Notes: generated by a model not told the origin, from the letters alone. A DNA stretch of 64,000 bases from Sphingopyxis microcysteis (GCF_012274265.1 NZ_JAANYY010000002.1:1178001-1242000), one strand, 5' to 3'; counted from the stretch's first letter, positions 9,395 to 19,279 are shown. Translations and numbers: made by a program.

Positions 9395-9433
9395 CAAGTT
9401 CCGCTCTGTTCCACTATCGTTCTCATTATGTCC
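9391..9433 (+). promoter_or_regulatory. lexA promoter with candidate SOS boxes
   Basis: TTGACA at 9391 and CTATCG at 9414 are spaced by 17 nt and fit a sigma-70 promoter. Across the -10 and start region lies GTTC-N7-GTCC (9419-9433), one base off the alphaproteobacterial LexA site GTTC-N7-GTTC. A second GTTC-N6-GTTC (9398-9411) lies in the spacer. LexA binding here would give autoregulation. Confidence 0.6.
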
Positions 9434-9460
9434 GGTTCTGGTCCTGACGGAGGATGATCG

Positions 9461-10144
9461 ATGTTGACCGCCAAGCAGCATGAACTGCTTCACTTCATTC
9501 AGCAAAAGCTCGACGCAGGCGGCATTTCGCCCTCGTTCGAGGAGATGAAGGAAGCGCTCGGACTCAAGTCGAAATCGGGCATACATCGCCTGATAAGTGC
9601 CTTGGAAGAAAGGGGTTTCCTCCGCCGCCTACCCAACCGCGCCCGCGCGCTCGAGGTGATCAAGCTCCCCGAAGGCAGCAAATCCGCTGTGGGCAATGAT
9701 CGCGACAATGTCGTCCCGCTGCGCAAGCCCGCCCCCGCGATGCGGCCGATTGCCGCGAACGACATCGTCGAGGTGCCGCTGCACGGCAAGATCGCGGCGG
9801 GCGTCCCGATCGAAGCGTTCGAGGATTACAACAACCTCGCCGTCCCCGCCGCGCTGCTCGGCGCGGGCGAACATTATGCGCTCGAAGTGTCGGGCGACTC
9901 GATGGTCGAAGCGGGGATTTTCGACGGCGATTATGCGCTGATCCAGAAAGCCAGCACCGCGCGCGAGGGCGACATCGTCGTCGCGCTCGTCGACGGGCAG
10001 GACGCGACGCTCAAATATTTCCGCCGCGAAGGCCCGATGATCCGGCTCGACCCCGCGAACAGCGCCTATGAGCCGCAGCGCTATCCCGCCGATCGCGTCA
10101 TCGTGCAAGGACGTCTGTCGGGATTGCTTCGTCGTTACCACTAA
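9461..10144 (+). CDS. lexA: SOS repressor LexA
   Basis: The 227-residue protein has an N-terminal winged helix ([14 protein letters not shown] to SALEERGFL) and a C-terminal S24 peptidase fold. The self-cleavage bond is Ala113-Gly114 in HGKIAAGVP. The catalytic Ser147 is in SGDSMVEAG and Lys185 in DATLKYF. LexA represses DNA-repair genes until RecA filaments trigger cleavage. A GGAGG ribosome site stands about 8 nt before the ATG. The last 47 nt overlap the end of comEC, which is read from the other strand. Confidence 0.98.
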   Translation: MLTAKQHELLHFIQQKLDAGGISPSFEEMKEALGLKSKSGIHRLISALEERGFLRRLPNRARALEVIKLPEGSKSAVGNDRDNVVPLRKPAPAMRPIAANDIVEVPLHGKIAAGVPIEAFEDYNNLAVPAALLGAGEHYALEVSGDSMVEAGIFDGDYALIQKASTAREGDIVVALVDGQDATLKYFRREGPMIRLDPANSAYEPQRYPADRVIVQGRLSGLLRRYH

Positions 10145-12257
10145 GCTGTTGCGGGCGGCGCCACGGATGCGCATCGGCTCGACGCAGTGCGCTGACGGCG
10201 GTGGGCGGATCGTCCAGATAGAGCGCCAGCCCACCGGTTTCGGCCAGGCTGTCGCGATCGATCGTCATCCAGCGTCCGACGCACTCGCGCGGTAACCAGC
10301 GGTCGCTGATCACGACATCGGCGGCGGCGCAAGCGGCGGCCATATCGGCGCCCTCGATCCGATCACGCCCGCGCGATGTGAGGATGATCCGCCGCGCGGG
10401 GCCCTCGCCCTGGCTCCAGCGGCAAAAATCGCGGTTGCATTCGACATGGTCGAGCTCGGCGAGCGCCGCCAGCGGCGTATCGATCCCCGCCGCCTCGGAC
10501 AGCGTATCGCGGACATAATCGCCCGCCCGGTCACGCAGCAGCGCGTAGCCGCCATCGGGCAAGGCCGCGGCGATATGCTTGCCGTCGCCCGTCACCAACA
10601 GATCGGGGCGCGGCTGGGCAAGCAGCGCCGCCATGCCGACCGCCACCGGGATCAGCCCCGCCCGGCGCCAGCGCGTTTGCCAGAGCAGAAACCACAACCC
10701 GCCGAACACCGTGATCGCAAATCCCCATGGCGGAAACACAGGTAACGTAGCGACGGCGCCTGGGGCAGAGGCCACCCAATGCGCCAATCCAATCAGTGCG
10801 TTAAGGGCTTCTTCGGCAATCCACCAGAAAGGCGCGCCAAGACCGATGCTGTCGAACATCAGCGCCAAGGCTTCGGCGGGCATGATGACAAAGGTCGTCA
10901 GCGGGATCGCGACCACATTCGCAAGCGCGCCATAGAGGCCCGCCTTGTGGAAATGGAACAGCGCTATCGGCGCCAGCGCGGCCTCGACGACCAGTCCGGT
11001 CAGGATCAGCGCTCCCACGCCGCGGCCCAACCGAAACACCCACGGCTCCTCGCGCCGCGCGACATAGGCGCGCATCCAGCGGCTTTCGTGGAGCGCCACG
11101 ATCGCGGTGACCGCGGCAAAGCTGAGCTGAAAGCTCGGCCCCGCCAGCGCCTCTGGCCGCCACAGCATCACCAGCAACGCCCCCGCCGCCACCAGCCGCA
11201 GCGTCATTGCCTCTCGCCCCATCAGAAAAGCTACCATCACCAGCAAAGACGCGATGAACGACCGCAGCGTCGGCACTTCGGCCCCGGCAAGCAGCGTGTA
11301 GCCGCCGCCCGCCAGCGCTGCGGCGGCGGCGGCGAGCGGCAGCACCCAGCCCCGCAGCGCCAATCGCCGACTGAGTGCGAGCAACCGCATCGACAGCAGC
11401 ATCGTAAAGCCGACCACTGCCGTCACATGCAGTCCGCTGATCGACAGCAAATGGGCCAACCCGCTGCGCCGCATCGCCTCGTCATCGGCCTCGCTGATCG
11501 CGCCGCGGTCGCCCGTTACCAGCGCAGCCGCGACGCCCCCAGCCGACCCGTCGACCTGCTCGTGGATATGCCGTGTCAACCGCGCCCGCAGCGGCGGCGG
11601 CCCCTGGCCCGCACCGGGCGCGCGGCCGATGTCGCCGATCACCGTCCCGACCGCGCCCAGTCGGTCGAACCAGGCGCGCTGGGCGAAATCATAGCCGCCG
11701 GGCAGGCTGGCGGTCGGTGGCGGCATCAATCGCGCCCGCAGGCCGATCCGCTCGCCCGGGATGACCCCGGCGGCCTGCTCTTCGCTCGCCGTCACGCGTA
11801 ATCGCGGCGGTAGGTCGGCGCGCGCGTGGGGACGGACGATCAACCGCACCTGTCCGCGCGCCGGTTGCGCGTCAACGCGCTCGACCTCGGCTGAAAAGCT
11901 GGTGGTGACCGGCTGCGCCAGCACCGGCGCCGCAACCCACAGCGCACGCCCCCAGATGAGCAGGATACCGGTCGCCATGACACCGCAGCCGATGACGATT
12001 GCGCGGCCCAGCCGCCGCTCCCAGCCGATCATGCCGCCTGCCAGCGCCCCTGCGCCCAGCGCCAGCAGCGACCCGATCCAGTGCATCGCCGTCGGCAGCG
12101 CCAGCCACAGCGCGATCCCGGCGCCAAGCGCGGCGGGAAGCCACAACGCGATCCGCTCGCGCTCTGCCTCGAGCCGCAGCTCGATGGTGTCGCCCAGCGC
12201 TTCCCAGCGACTGCCACGGCGCGGGGCAATGGGCGTTTGAAGCTGTCTTGTCGCCAT
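10098..12257 (-). CDS. comEC: ComEC/Rec2 family DNA-uptake channel protein
   Basis: With the ATG at 12257 the protein has 719 residues ([15 protein letters not shown]). Paired membrane segments near the N-terminus are followed by a DUF4131-like soluble region, then the Competence domain with [15 protein letters not shown] and several more membrane helices. ComEC proteins carry single-stranded DNA across the inner membrane. The C-terminal part is soluble, but I do not see the HxHxDH zinc motif of the usual metallo-beta-lactamase domain, so that domain is absent or degenerate. The frame remains open upstream to 12446, but that stretch overlaps divergent gltX. Confidence 0.88.
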   Translation of the reverse strand: MATRQLQTPIAPRRGSRWEALGDTIELRLEAERERIALWLPAALGAGIALWLALPTAMHWIGSLLALGAGALAGGMIGWERRLGRAIVIGCGVMATGILLIWGRALWVAAPVLAQPVTTSFSAEVERVDAQPARGQVRLIVRPHARADLPPRLRVTASEEQAAGVIPGERIGLRARLMPPPTASLPGGYDFAQRAWFDRLGAVGTVIGDIGRAPGAGQGPPPLRARLTRHIHEQVDGSAGGVAAALVTGDRGAISEADDEAMRRSGLAHLLSISGLHVTAVVGFTMLLSMRLLALSRRLALRGWVLPLAAAAAALAGGGYTLLAGAEVPTLRSFIASLLVMVAFLMGREAMTLRLVAAGALLVMLWRPEALAGPSFQLSFAAVTAIVALHESRWMRAYVARREEPWVFRLGRGVGALILTGLVVEAALAPIALFHFHKAGLYGALANVVAIPLTTFVIMPAEALALMFDSIGLGAPFWWIAEEALNALIGLAHWVASAPGAVATLPVFPPWGFAITVFGGLWFLLWQTRWRRAGLIPVAVGMAALLAQPRPDLLVTGDGKHIAAALPDGGYALLRDRAGDYVRDTLSEAAGIDTPLAALAELDHVECNRDFCRWSQGEGPARRIILTSRGRDRIEGADMAAACAAADVVISDRWLPRECVGRWMTIDRDSLAETGGLALYLDDPPTAVSALRRADAHPWRRPQQLSGNDEAIPTDVLAR

Positions 12258-12315
12258 GCTAGGGGCTCCCCGAACGCCGCCGCGACGCGCGGCAAATTGA
12301 GTGAAAGAGGCCGTG

Positions 12316-13782
12316 GTGGCAACCGATATTGAAACCGATATGACCGCGAAAACCCCGGAGGCAACCGGCGCCGATGTCGTAACCCGTTTTGCTCCGTCGC
12401 CGACCGGTTTCCTGCATATCGGCGGCGCGCGCACCGCGCTGTTCAACTGGCTGTTCGCGCGCCATCATGGCGGCAAATTCCTGCTCAGGATCGAGGACAC
12501 CGACCGCGCGCGATCGACCGACGCCGCAATCGACGCGATCATCGACGGGATGCAATGGCTGGATCTCGATTGGGACGGCGAGACCGTGTTCCAGTTCGCA
12601 CGCGCCGATCGCCATGCGGCGGTCGCCGCTGAATTGCTGGCGAAGGGCGAGGCCTATCGCTGTTATCTGACGCAGGACGAGCTCGCCGCGATGCGCGCCG
12701 AAGCGCAGGAAAAGCGCCTGCCCTTCCGCGTCCGCAGCCCCTGGCGCGACCGCAGCGACGGCGATCCGTCGATCCCGCACGTCGTTCGCCTGCGCGCGCC
12801 GCAGGAGGGTGCCGTAACCATTGCCGACAAGGTGCAGGGCGAGGTCACCGTCCAGAACGCCGAACTCGACGATTTTGTCCTGCTGCGCAGCGACGGTACG
12901 CCCACCTATATGCTCAGCGTCGTCGTCGACGATAACGATATGGGCGTGACGCACGTCATCCGCGGCGACGACCATCTCAACAACGCCTTCCGCCAGCTCG
13001 CGCTGATCCGCGCGATGGGCTGGCGGGAGCCGACCTATGCGCATGTGCCGCTGATTCATGGCGCCGACGGCGCGAAATTATCGAAACGCCACGGCGCGCT
13101 CGGCGTCGACGCTTACCGCGACGAAATGGGCTATCTCCCTGAAGCGGTGAACAATTATCTGCTCCGCCTCGGCTGGGGCCATGGCGACGATGAAATCATC
13201 AGCCGCGAACAGGCGACCGAATGGTTCGACCTTGCCCATGTCGGCCGCTCGCCATCGCGCTTCGACTTCAAAAAGCTCGAAAATCTCAACGGACATTATC
13301 TGCGCGAGGCCGACGATGCGCGGCTCGCCGCGCTGGTCGCGCCGCGCGTCGAAAAGCTTGCTGGCCGCGCGCTCACCGACGCCGAACGCGCTACGCTGAC
13401 CCGCGCCATGGAATCGCTCAAACCGCGCGCCAAGACGCTGGACGAAGTCGCCGACGGCGCGATGTTCCTGTTTCAGGGCGATCCGTTGCCGGTGGACGAA
13501 AAGGCTGCCGAGGTGCTAAAGGCTGCGCCCGAAGGCTTGCTGGCTGCCGTGACGCAGCGGCTGCGCGGGCTGGACCAATGGACGATAGAAGAGCTGGACG
13601 CCGCCGTGCGGGCCGAGGCCGAAGCCGCCGAATTGGGACTCGGCAAATTGGCTGGACCGTTGCGCGCTGCCTTAACCGGCCGCACCGTTTCCCCAGGGAT
13701 TTTCGACGTGCTGTTGTTGCTCGGGCGTGATGTCAGTCTGGCCCGACTTGACGCAGTGCAACATTATCCGGCAGGGGCGTAG
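12316..13782 (+). CDS. gltX: glutamate--tRNA ligase
   Basis: The protein (about 488 residues) shows class I synthetase motifs: [17 protein letters not shown], with the HIGH-type site, and KLSKRHGA as the KMSKS loop. C-terminal helical anticodon-binding sequence follows. It charges tRNA with glutamate; many alphaproteobacteria also misacylate tRNA-Gln with this enzyme. The start is uncertain: GTG at 12316 has AAAGAGG just upstream and is preferred, but GTG at 12301 and ATG at 12340 are in frame. Confidence 0.95.
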   Translation: MATDIETDMTAKTPEATGADVVTRFAPSPTGFLHIGGARTALFNWLFARHHGGKFLLRIEDTDRARSTDAAIDAIIDGMQWLDLDWDGETVFQFARADRHAAVAAELLAKGEAYRCYLTQDELAAMRAEAQEKRLPFRVRSPWRDRSDGDPSIPHVVRLRAPQEGAVTIADKVQGEVTVQNAELDDFVLLRSDGTPTYMLSVVVDDNDMGVTHVIRGDDHLNNAFRQLALIRAMGWREPTYAHVPLIHGADGAKLSKRHGALGVDAYRDEMGYLPEAVNNYLLRLGWGHGDDEIISREQATEWFDLAHVGRSPSRFDFKKLENLNGHYLREADDARLAALVAPRVEKLAGRALTDAERATLTRAMESLKPRAKTLDEVADGAMFLFQGDPLPVDEKAAEVLKAAPEGLLAAVTQRLRGLDQWTIEELDAAVRAEAEAAELGLGKLAGPLRAALTGRTVSPGIFDVLLLLGRDVSLARLDAVQHYPAGA

Positions 13783-13820
13783 CCACGCTCTCTCCTCGCC
13801 GTCATAACAGGGAAAAAAAT

Positions 13821-15107
13821 ATGACCGACCAACCCGCAAAAATCACCCTGGGCGACAAGACTGTCGAAAGTCCGGTATTGTCGGGCACCATCGGCCCCGA
13901 TGTCGTCGACATCCGCAAATTCTATGCCCAGACCGGCGCCTTCACCTACGACCCCGGCTTCACCTCGACCGCCAGCTGCGAATCGCAGATCACCTATATC
14001 GACGGCGACGAGGGCGTGCTGCTCCATCGCGGCTATGCCATCGGCGATCTTGCTGAACATTCCAGCTTCATGGAAACCTGCTACCTGCTGCTGAATGGCG
14101 AACTGCCGAACGCGCAGGAACTGGCCGACTTCGACAATACGATCACCCGCCACACGATGCTGCACGAGCAGCTGGCGACCTTTTACCGCGGCTTCCGCCG
14201 CGACGCGCATCCGATGGCGATCATGTGCGGCGTCGTCGGCGCGCTCTCGGCCTTCTACCACGATTCGACCGAGATCCACGATCCGCACCAGCGGATGATC
14301 GCCAGCCACCGCCTGATCGCCAAGATGCCGACGATCGCCGCAATGGCGTATAAATATTCGGTCGGCCAGCCCTTCGTCTATCCCGACAACAAGCTCAGCT
14401 ACACCGGCAATTTCCTGCGCATGACCTTTGGCGTTCCGGCCGAGGAGTATGAGGTGAATCCGGTCGTCGAGCGCGCGCTCGACCGCATCTTCATCCTCCA
14501 CGCCGACCATGAACAGAATGCGTCGACCTCGACCGTCCGCCTTGCGGGCTCGTCGGGCGCAAACCCGTTCGCGTGCATCGCGGCGGGCATCGCCTGCCTG
14601 TGGGGGCCGGCGCATGGCGGCGCCAACGAAGCCGCGCTCAACATGCTGCGCGAAATCGGCCGTCCCGAACGAATCCCCGAATATATCGCGCGCGCCAAGG
14701 ACAAGGACGATCCGTTCCGCCTGATGGGCTTTGGCCACCGCGTCTACAAAAACTACGACCCGCGCGCGACGGTGATGCAGAAAACGGTGCGCGAAGTTTT
14801 CGACGCGCTGAAGGTCAATGACCCGGTGTTCGAAGTCGCGCTGCAGCTCGAGGAAATGGCGCTCAGCGACCCCTATTTCGTCGAGAAGAAGCTGTTCCCA
14901 AATGTTGATTTCTATTCGGGCGTCATCCTGTCGGCGATCGGTTTCCCGACGACGATGTTCACTGCCCTCTTCGCGCTCGCCCGCACGGTTGGCTGGGTCG
15001 CGCAGTGGAACGAAATGATCTCGGACCCCGCACAAAAGATCGGCCGTCCGCGCCAGCTCTACACCGGCCCCGCACCGCGCGATTATGTACCGGTAGGTCA
15101 GCGCTAA
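13821..15107 (+). CDS. gltA: citrate synthase
   Basis: The 428-residue protein matches the hexameric type of citrate synthase. Active-site segments are [27 protein letters not shown] and [14 protein letters not shown], with the catalytic His and Asp residues in place. It condenses oxaloacetate with acetyl-CoA in the first TCA-cycle step. It lies 38 nt after gltX, a neighbourhood seen widely in alphaproteobacteria, and an AGGGAAAA stretch precedes the ATG. A strong terminator follows at 15127. Confidence 0.98.
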   Translation: MTDQPAKITLGDKTVESPVLSGTIGPDVVDIRKFYAQTGAFTYDPGFTSTASCESQITYIDGDEGVLLHRGYAIGDLAEHSSFMETCYLLLNGELPNAQELADFDNTITRHTMLHEQLATFYRGFRRDAHPMAIMCGVVGALSAFYHDSTEIHDPHQRMIASHRLIAKMPTIAAMAYKYSVGQPFVYPDNKLSYTGNFLRMTFGVPAEEYEVNPVVERALDRIFILHADHEQNASTSTVRLAGSSGANPFACIAAGIACLWGPAHGGANEAALNMLREIGRPERIPEYIARAKDKDDPFRLMGFGHRVYKNYDPRATVMQKTVREVFDALKVNDPVFEVALQLEEMALSDPYFVEKKLFPNVDFYSGVILSAIGFPTTMFTALFALARTVGWVAQWNEMISDPAQKIGRPRQLYTGPAPRDYVPVGQR

Positions 15108-15126
15108 TCGGGTCCGAAACCGAAAA

Positions 15127-15156
15127 GAAAAGGGGGCGCTAGACCGCCCCTTTTTT
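15127..15156 (+). terminator. rho-independent terminator of gltA
   Basis: GGGGCG and CGCCCC pair around a short loop (about CTAGAC) and are followed by six T residues. It starts 20 nt after the gltA stop. A-rich sequence before the stem would let it work on the other strand too. Confidence 0.9.
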
Positions 15157-15217
15157 GGCCTGTTACGACCGATTGCGGACATTGCGACCAGATGTTTTCT
15201 GATGCATCTCCGGTCAT

Positions 15218-15529
15218 ATGGAAACCAGTCGCGCCATCGTTTCGCTATCGCTTACTGCTGTACCAGTTGCGGGTGAGCCATTCGATTTCGATCTGTCGAT
15301 TGAGCAGCCTTATCTTGAAACAGAGTTTGTTTGGCGCTGTATCGTGACAACAGGCCAATTCCAAACACCGCTAAGAGTTGCAGGAGGCGATGGTTTTCAG
15401 GCGCTTTGCCTAGCTATCGATTATGTTCGGTGGACATTTAAGACGTTTGAAGAGGGCGGCGGCAGATTCCTCTGCGCAGGAGATGACTTCAGTTTGGTCG
15501 AAGCCTATCACTTCTTGGCACCAAACTAG
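15218..15529 (+). CDS. hypothetical protein, 103 residues
   Basis: The frame starts METSRAIVSLSLTAVPVAGE and ends YHFLAPN. It is acidic and probably soluble, with alternating hydrophobic segments that suggest beta strands; no signal peptide or membrane helix is seen. I do not recognise the family with certainty; it has some look of small DUF6968-type proteins. Codon and base use are visibly less GC-rich than in the flanking genes, which fits acquisition by transfer. It stands alone between the gltA terminator and the end of a convergent kinase-like gene. Confidence 0.6.
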   Translation: METSRAIVSLSLTAVPVAGEPFDFDLSIEQPYLETEFVWRCIVTTGQFQTPLRVAGGDGFQALCLAIDYVRWTFKTFEEGGGRFLCAGDDFSLVEAYHFLAPN

Positions 15530-15610
15530 CTACGCGTCTCATGTCTGCTATTCGCCCCTCAAGCTCGAAAGCCGACTGTCCGCTTCCCGCTCCAAAGCTG
15601 ATGCCATCCC

Positions 15611-16993
15611 TTAACCAAAATCCCGCGCCGGCAAACTCAACGTAAACCGCGCCCCCTGCCCCGGCGCGCTTTCGACCGTTAGGTCACCGTCCATCGCCCG
15701 CGCCAGGCGCCGCGCGATATAGAGGCCCAGCCCCGAACCTCCGCTGTCGGTGCGCCCCAGCCGCTCGAATTTTTCGAACACCACCGCCTGCTGTTCGGCA
15801 TCGATCCCCTGCCCCTGGTCGGCGACCGTCACCATCGCGCGGTCGCCGTCGCGGTCGACGCGGATCCAGATTTGCGAATTGTCGGGCGAATAGCGGATCG
15901 CATTGCCCAAGAGGTTGAGCAGCACCTGCAACACGCGACGGAATTCGCCGGTCGCGGGGGCCTTGTCGTCGACCTTGGGCGCGTCGATGCGGATGCCCTT
16001 TTCCTCGGCCTTCATGCCGAGCAGACCGACCGCGCGGCGCGCCAGATCGCCGAGATCGATTTCGTCGGCGGCCGCCTTGAACCCCGGGCGCTCGATATTC
16101 TGCAAATCGGCGAGGTCGTCGACCAGACCCAGCAGATGCCGCCCGGCGTGGGCAATATCGCCCGCGTAGCGCGCATAATCGGCACGGATCGGTCCATCGA
16201 ACTGACCCGAGATCGTCTCGGCGGTCGCGATGATCCGGCTCAGCGGACCGCGCAGCGCACCGTCGATGCGGCGGCCGAATTGCGGATCGGACAGCGGCAG
16301 CGATCCGAACGCCGGGTCGATCAGCGTCGCCGCGGGGATCGCTTCAACCGCAGGGTCCGTTTCTGCCGCCATCGCCGTGCCGCGAAATCCGGTGAAGCGC
16401 CCGACGCCGTCGAACAGCGCATCACCCGACAAGGTCATGGACAGCCGTTCGGTCCCGGCATCCGCCCGGACCAGCTGGCCATCGAACCGCGATTGCCGCG
16501 CCAGCGCGCGCAGGACCGGAAAGCGACCGTCGCCGTCGGGTTGCAGTTCGAACAGCTCGGACAGCGACCGTCCTTCCCAATCGGCAGGAACCGACGGCGC
16601 GTCGGGCGCCGCGCGCAGCGCGACCATTCGCAGCTGCTGGTCGCACTCCCACGTCCACCCGTGCGGTGCTGCGATAGGGTCGGTGATCACCGGAATCTGC
16701 GGCTGGGTCATCGGACGCGTCCGCCAATCGCTGATCTCGAGCGCCGCCCCGTCGGCATCGGGAATGATGCGGACCAGAGCATGAATATCGCTATGGTCGT
16801 CGGCGGCGTGCAGCGGGCGGCTGACGTCGCGGTGCAGCCGCTGCGCCAGCGCGACCAGTCGCGCCAGATGCGGCAACGCCAGCGGCTTGCCGAGCCCCGC
16901 GCCCGCGCGCTGTTGCAGACGCAGCAGCGGCGCGTCGGCGCTAACCAGCGCGCCCGACCGGTCGATCCGGCCGCGGACGATCCGTTCGCTCAT
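15611..16993 (-). CDS. histidine-kinase-like protein lacking the phosphoacceptor His
   Basis: The 460-residue protein has a PAS-like region at about 100-210, a HisKA-like helical hairpin at about 235-300 and a HATPase domain with N box LLNLLGNAIRYSP (358-370), DQGQGID (392-398) and GGSGLGL (418-424). The H box should read SHELRTPL, but here it is DGALRGPL: Gly245 (codon 16259-16261) replaces His. The helix after it (YAGDIAHAGRHLLGLVDDLADL) resembles the PleC/DivJ/DivL group, in which DivL also lacks His. No membrane segment is seen. It probably cannot autophosphorylate; a scaffold or allosteric role is inferred. It overlaps the upstream gene by 1 nt. Confidence 0.88.
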   Translation of the reverse strand: MSERIVRGRIDRSGALVSADAPLLRLQQRAGAGLGKPLALPHLARLVALAQRLHRDVSRPLHAADDHSDIHALVRIIPDADGAALEISDWRTRPMTQPQIPVITDPIAAPHGWTWECDQQLRMVALRAAPDAPSVPADWEGRSLSELFELQPDGDGRFPVLRALARQSRFDGQLVRADAGTERLSMTLSGDALFDGVGRFTGFRGTAMAAETDPAVEAIPAATLIDPAFGSLPLSDPQFGRRIDGALRGPLSRIIATAETISGQFDGPIRADYARYAGDIAHAGRHLLGLVDDLADLQNIERPGFKAAADEIDLGDLARRAVGLLGMKAEEKGIRIDAPKVDDKAPATGEFRRVLQVLLNLLGNAIRYSPDNSQIWIRVDRDGDRAMVTVADQGQGIDAEQQAVVFEKFERLGRTDSGGSGLGLYIARRLARAMDGDLTVESAPGQGARFTLSLPARDFG

Positions 16994-17898
16994 TATGCGG
17001 TCAGCCCCGACATCGGCAACGCGCCATCGTCGGTGACCGCACGGGCGGGCAACATCGTCAGCGACGCTTCCAGCGGCGCCATTGCAGCGCGATCGAGGCC
17101 CAGCGGCGCCAGCAACGACGGCAGCGCCGCGGTCTCCGCGGTCAGCAGCGCCAGCGCCATGTCGCCATAGCTGCGGCGGTGCGCGGCTGCCGCCAGCGCG
17201 ATCAGCGTCGGCCAGTCATGGCGAAGGATCGCGTCGCGCGCGGCATCGGCCAGTCCGGACCCCAGCTGGTCGCGATACGCGGCGCCCGCCTGGGTGATCC
17301 CTTTCTCATCGGCATGGCGCTCGGTGGCGATCCGCACCGCGTCGCCCAGCTCGGCGGCGCGTTTATGGTCGTGACTGACCTCGGACAAACGCCAGCCCGC
17401 AATATCCAGCAGCAGGGCGCGAAAGATGTCGTCGTCCAGATCGGCAACGGCAAGCGCGGGATGGCCCAGCGCATCGAACCGGCGGCGGTCGGCGATCTGC
17501 AACGCCAGATAGGCACGATCGACGTCGGACAACGGCGCATCGATTGAAGGCGCGTCCGCCACTGCCTCGTCGGTCTCCGGCAAAATGGGCGGCGGGCTGC
17601 TACGCAGCATCGACAAGTCGCGCCAGCGATGCTCCTCAGCGCGCGCAAAGCAAATGCGCGCCAGCCGTTCGGCCCCCGGCAACCCGCCGCGCAGCCATTC
17701 GCGCCACAAACGGTCGGTATCGATCGCGCGATCGAGCCGCGTCGCAACGTCGATGACCAGTCGCCGCGCGATGCCCAGCGACAAGGCGCGCTGTTCCTCG
17801 GTCAACCGCGCGACCGTCGGCGCCGCCAGATAGCCGGCGAGTTCGCGCAAGCGCGCGGACAGCGGATCGATGCCGGACGAGGAGGCGGAGTCAGTCAT
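16993..17898 (-). CDS. hypothetical helical protein co-transcribed with the kinase-like gene
   Basis: The 301-residue protein is Ala/Leu/Asp/Arg-rich with heptad-like helices throughout, and has neither a signal peptide nor membrane segments. I cannot name a domain; it could be a helical-repeat protein in the style of DUF2336, but that is a guess. Its stop codon overlaps the ATG of the histidine-kinase-like gene (TAATG), so the two are translationally coupled and likely work together. A CtrA-like box lies about 27 nt upstream of its ATG. Confidence 0.75.
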   Translation of the reverse strand: MTDSASSSGIDPLSARLRELAGYLAAPTVARLTEEQRALSLGIARRLVIDVATRLDRAIDTDRLWREWLRGGLPGAERLARICFARAEEHRWRDLSMLRSSPPPILPETDEAVADAPSIDAPLSDVDRAYLALQIADRRRFDALGHPALAVADLDDDIFRALLLDIAGWRLSEVSHDHKRAAELGDAVRIATERHADEKGITQAGAAYRDQLGSGLADAARDAILRHDWPTLIALAAAAHRRSYGDMALALLTAETAALPSLLAPLGLDRAAMAPLEASLTMLPARAVTDDGALPMSGLTA

Positions 17899-17924
17899 GC
17901 ACGGTCGCGGATAGCAGGATGACG

Positions 17925-17939
17925 TTAATACGCGCTAAA
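17925..17939 (-). promoter_or_regulatory. CtrA-like box (TTAA-N7-TAAA)
   Basis: On the plus strand TTAA at 17925 and TAAA at 17936 are separated by 7 nt, one base off the CtrA consensus TTAA-N7-TTAA. It is placed immediately in front of the two-gene unit 17898-15611. The match is imperfect and could be chance. Confidence 0.35.
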
Positions 17940-17956
17940 CCTTGAAGCGCTTTGTA

Positions 17957-19171
17957 TTAGCGCGCTTCCGGACGACGCGCCAATCGCAGCCAGACCAATA
18001 TCTGGAGCAGCGCGAGCAACGGCAGGATCGCGAACATCAGCGAGGAGAAACCGAACAGCAGCGCCGGGGCCAGCATGATCCACGCCTGATCGGCATCGGG
18101 CAGCAGCCAGTGAAAGCGCCTGCGCTCGCCCGAATCTTCGTACAGCGATCGCGCGACGAGGATCGTCGCGGCGAGGCATGTCGCCAGCGCAGCCTCTGAA
18201 AACGGCGGCATCTGGTGCCCCGGTCCCGCCAGCGACACCAGCCACGGAAACACCGCGAGCAGAAGCCAGGCAAAAATCCGGATGACGTCGCGCGCCCGGT
18301 CTTGCGCGGCACTTTCGGCCCGAAATGCCGACAGGAAACGCATCGCGGTCAGCCCCAGGCCGCCAAGGATGGCGACCAGCGCGCCCGCGGCGGCCAACCC
18401 GCTCGCCGCCAGCGCCGCGACCGCCACCCATAAAAGCGCCGTGACATAGGGCAAATAGCGCGCCGTGGTCGGCGATTTGACCAGCAGCGGCCCGGCGAGC
18501 CGGATGATCGGCATCATGATCGCCGACCGCCCGAACCCCATCCCGCCATATTCGACCTGCTGGAGGCTTGACTGCTCGATCAGCGCCGCGGTCGGGCGAT
18601 CGGTGACGATGGCAATCTCACCCTGCTCGAACAAGGCCGGTTCGCAATAGAGCCGCCGTGCACCCGATTGCACCGCGAGGCGCAGCAGGGTGAGCATCAT
18701 GTCCCATTCGCCCGGCATCGCGGCCAGCTCGGCGACCATCGGCTGTGAGATACTCGCGAGCCCGCCCCAGCGCCGCGTCGCGTCAATGCGCTCGAACCCC
18801 TGCGTCAGCGGCGTATCGCCGGTGACGAGGATCGCGGGCGCTCCGGGTTTGGCGATCGCCGCATAATGCGTCCCGCCTGCGCGCAGCCCGTCGGTGACCA
18901 ATATGATCCGGTCATCCTCCTGCACCAGCCCCATCAGGTCGGTGGCCGCGCGCACGGGGGTTATCTTCAGCCCGCGGCGGCGGATCCGGTCGCACGTCGC
19001 GAGCAGGTCGGCGGGGACTGCGGCCACCGCGACCGCGATATGTGTCACCCCGACATCGGCCAGCCGCGCCGCCTGCCGCTCGATCAATGTTTCGCCCGCG
19101 ACGGTCACGAGCGCGCGCAGCCCGCCGTCGGGCAAGACTTCGCTGGCGCCAATCAGCGCGATCAGGGCCAT
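17957..19171 (-). CDS. nucleotidyltransferase-like membrane protein
   Basis: The ATG at 19171 gives 404 residues starting MALIALIGASEVLPDGGLRA. Residues 1-230 look like a sugar/NTP transferase fold (GETLIERQAARLADVGVTHI, then DDRIILVTDGLRAGG). The C-terminal 170 residues hold at least four hydrophobic membrane segments with short loops. In related bacteria such an N-terminal domain can be joined to CDP-alcohol phosphatidyltransferase, but the DG-x2-AR-x8-G-x3-D-x3-D motif of that enzyme is not seen here. A role in envelope lipid or polyol metabolism is only inferred. The frame is open to 19258. Confidence 0.75.
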   Translation of the reverse strand: MALIALIGASEVLPDGGLRALVTVAGETLIERQAARLADVGVTHIAVAVAAVPADLLATCDRIRRRGLKITPVRAATDLMGLVQEDDRIILVTDGLRAGGTHYAAIAKPGAPAILVTGDTPLTQGFERIDATRRWGGLASISQPMVAELAAMPGEWDMMLTLLRLAVQSGARRLYCEPALFEQGEIAIVTDRPTAALIEQSSLQQVEYGGMGFGRSAIMMPIIRLAGPLLVKSPTTARYLPYVTALLWVAVAALAASGLAAAGALVAILGGLGLTAMRFLSAFRAESAAQDRARDVIRIFAWLLLAVFPWLVSLAGPGHQMPPFSEAALATCLAATILVARSLYEDSGERRRFHWLLPDADQAWIMLAPALLFGFSSLMFAILPLLALLQILVWLRLARRPEAR

Positions 19172-19279
19172 CGACGGGCAGGAAAAAGCAGGTTGGTCAC
19201 GGCGCACCGTCATATGGCGCACAGCCGGTTTGGCAAGCATCGCTTGTCGCGGCGGCAACCGGCGTGATACGCCGCCACG

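Noticed and set aside
10779-11801. 340-residue frame opposite comEC
   Set aside because: Shadow frame rich in Arg, Gln, His and Pro; no motif.
13764-15182. 472-residue open frame opposite gltA
   Set aside because: Antisense shadow; it also runs over the gltA terminator.
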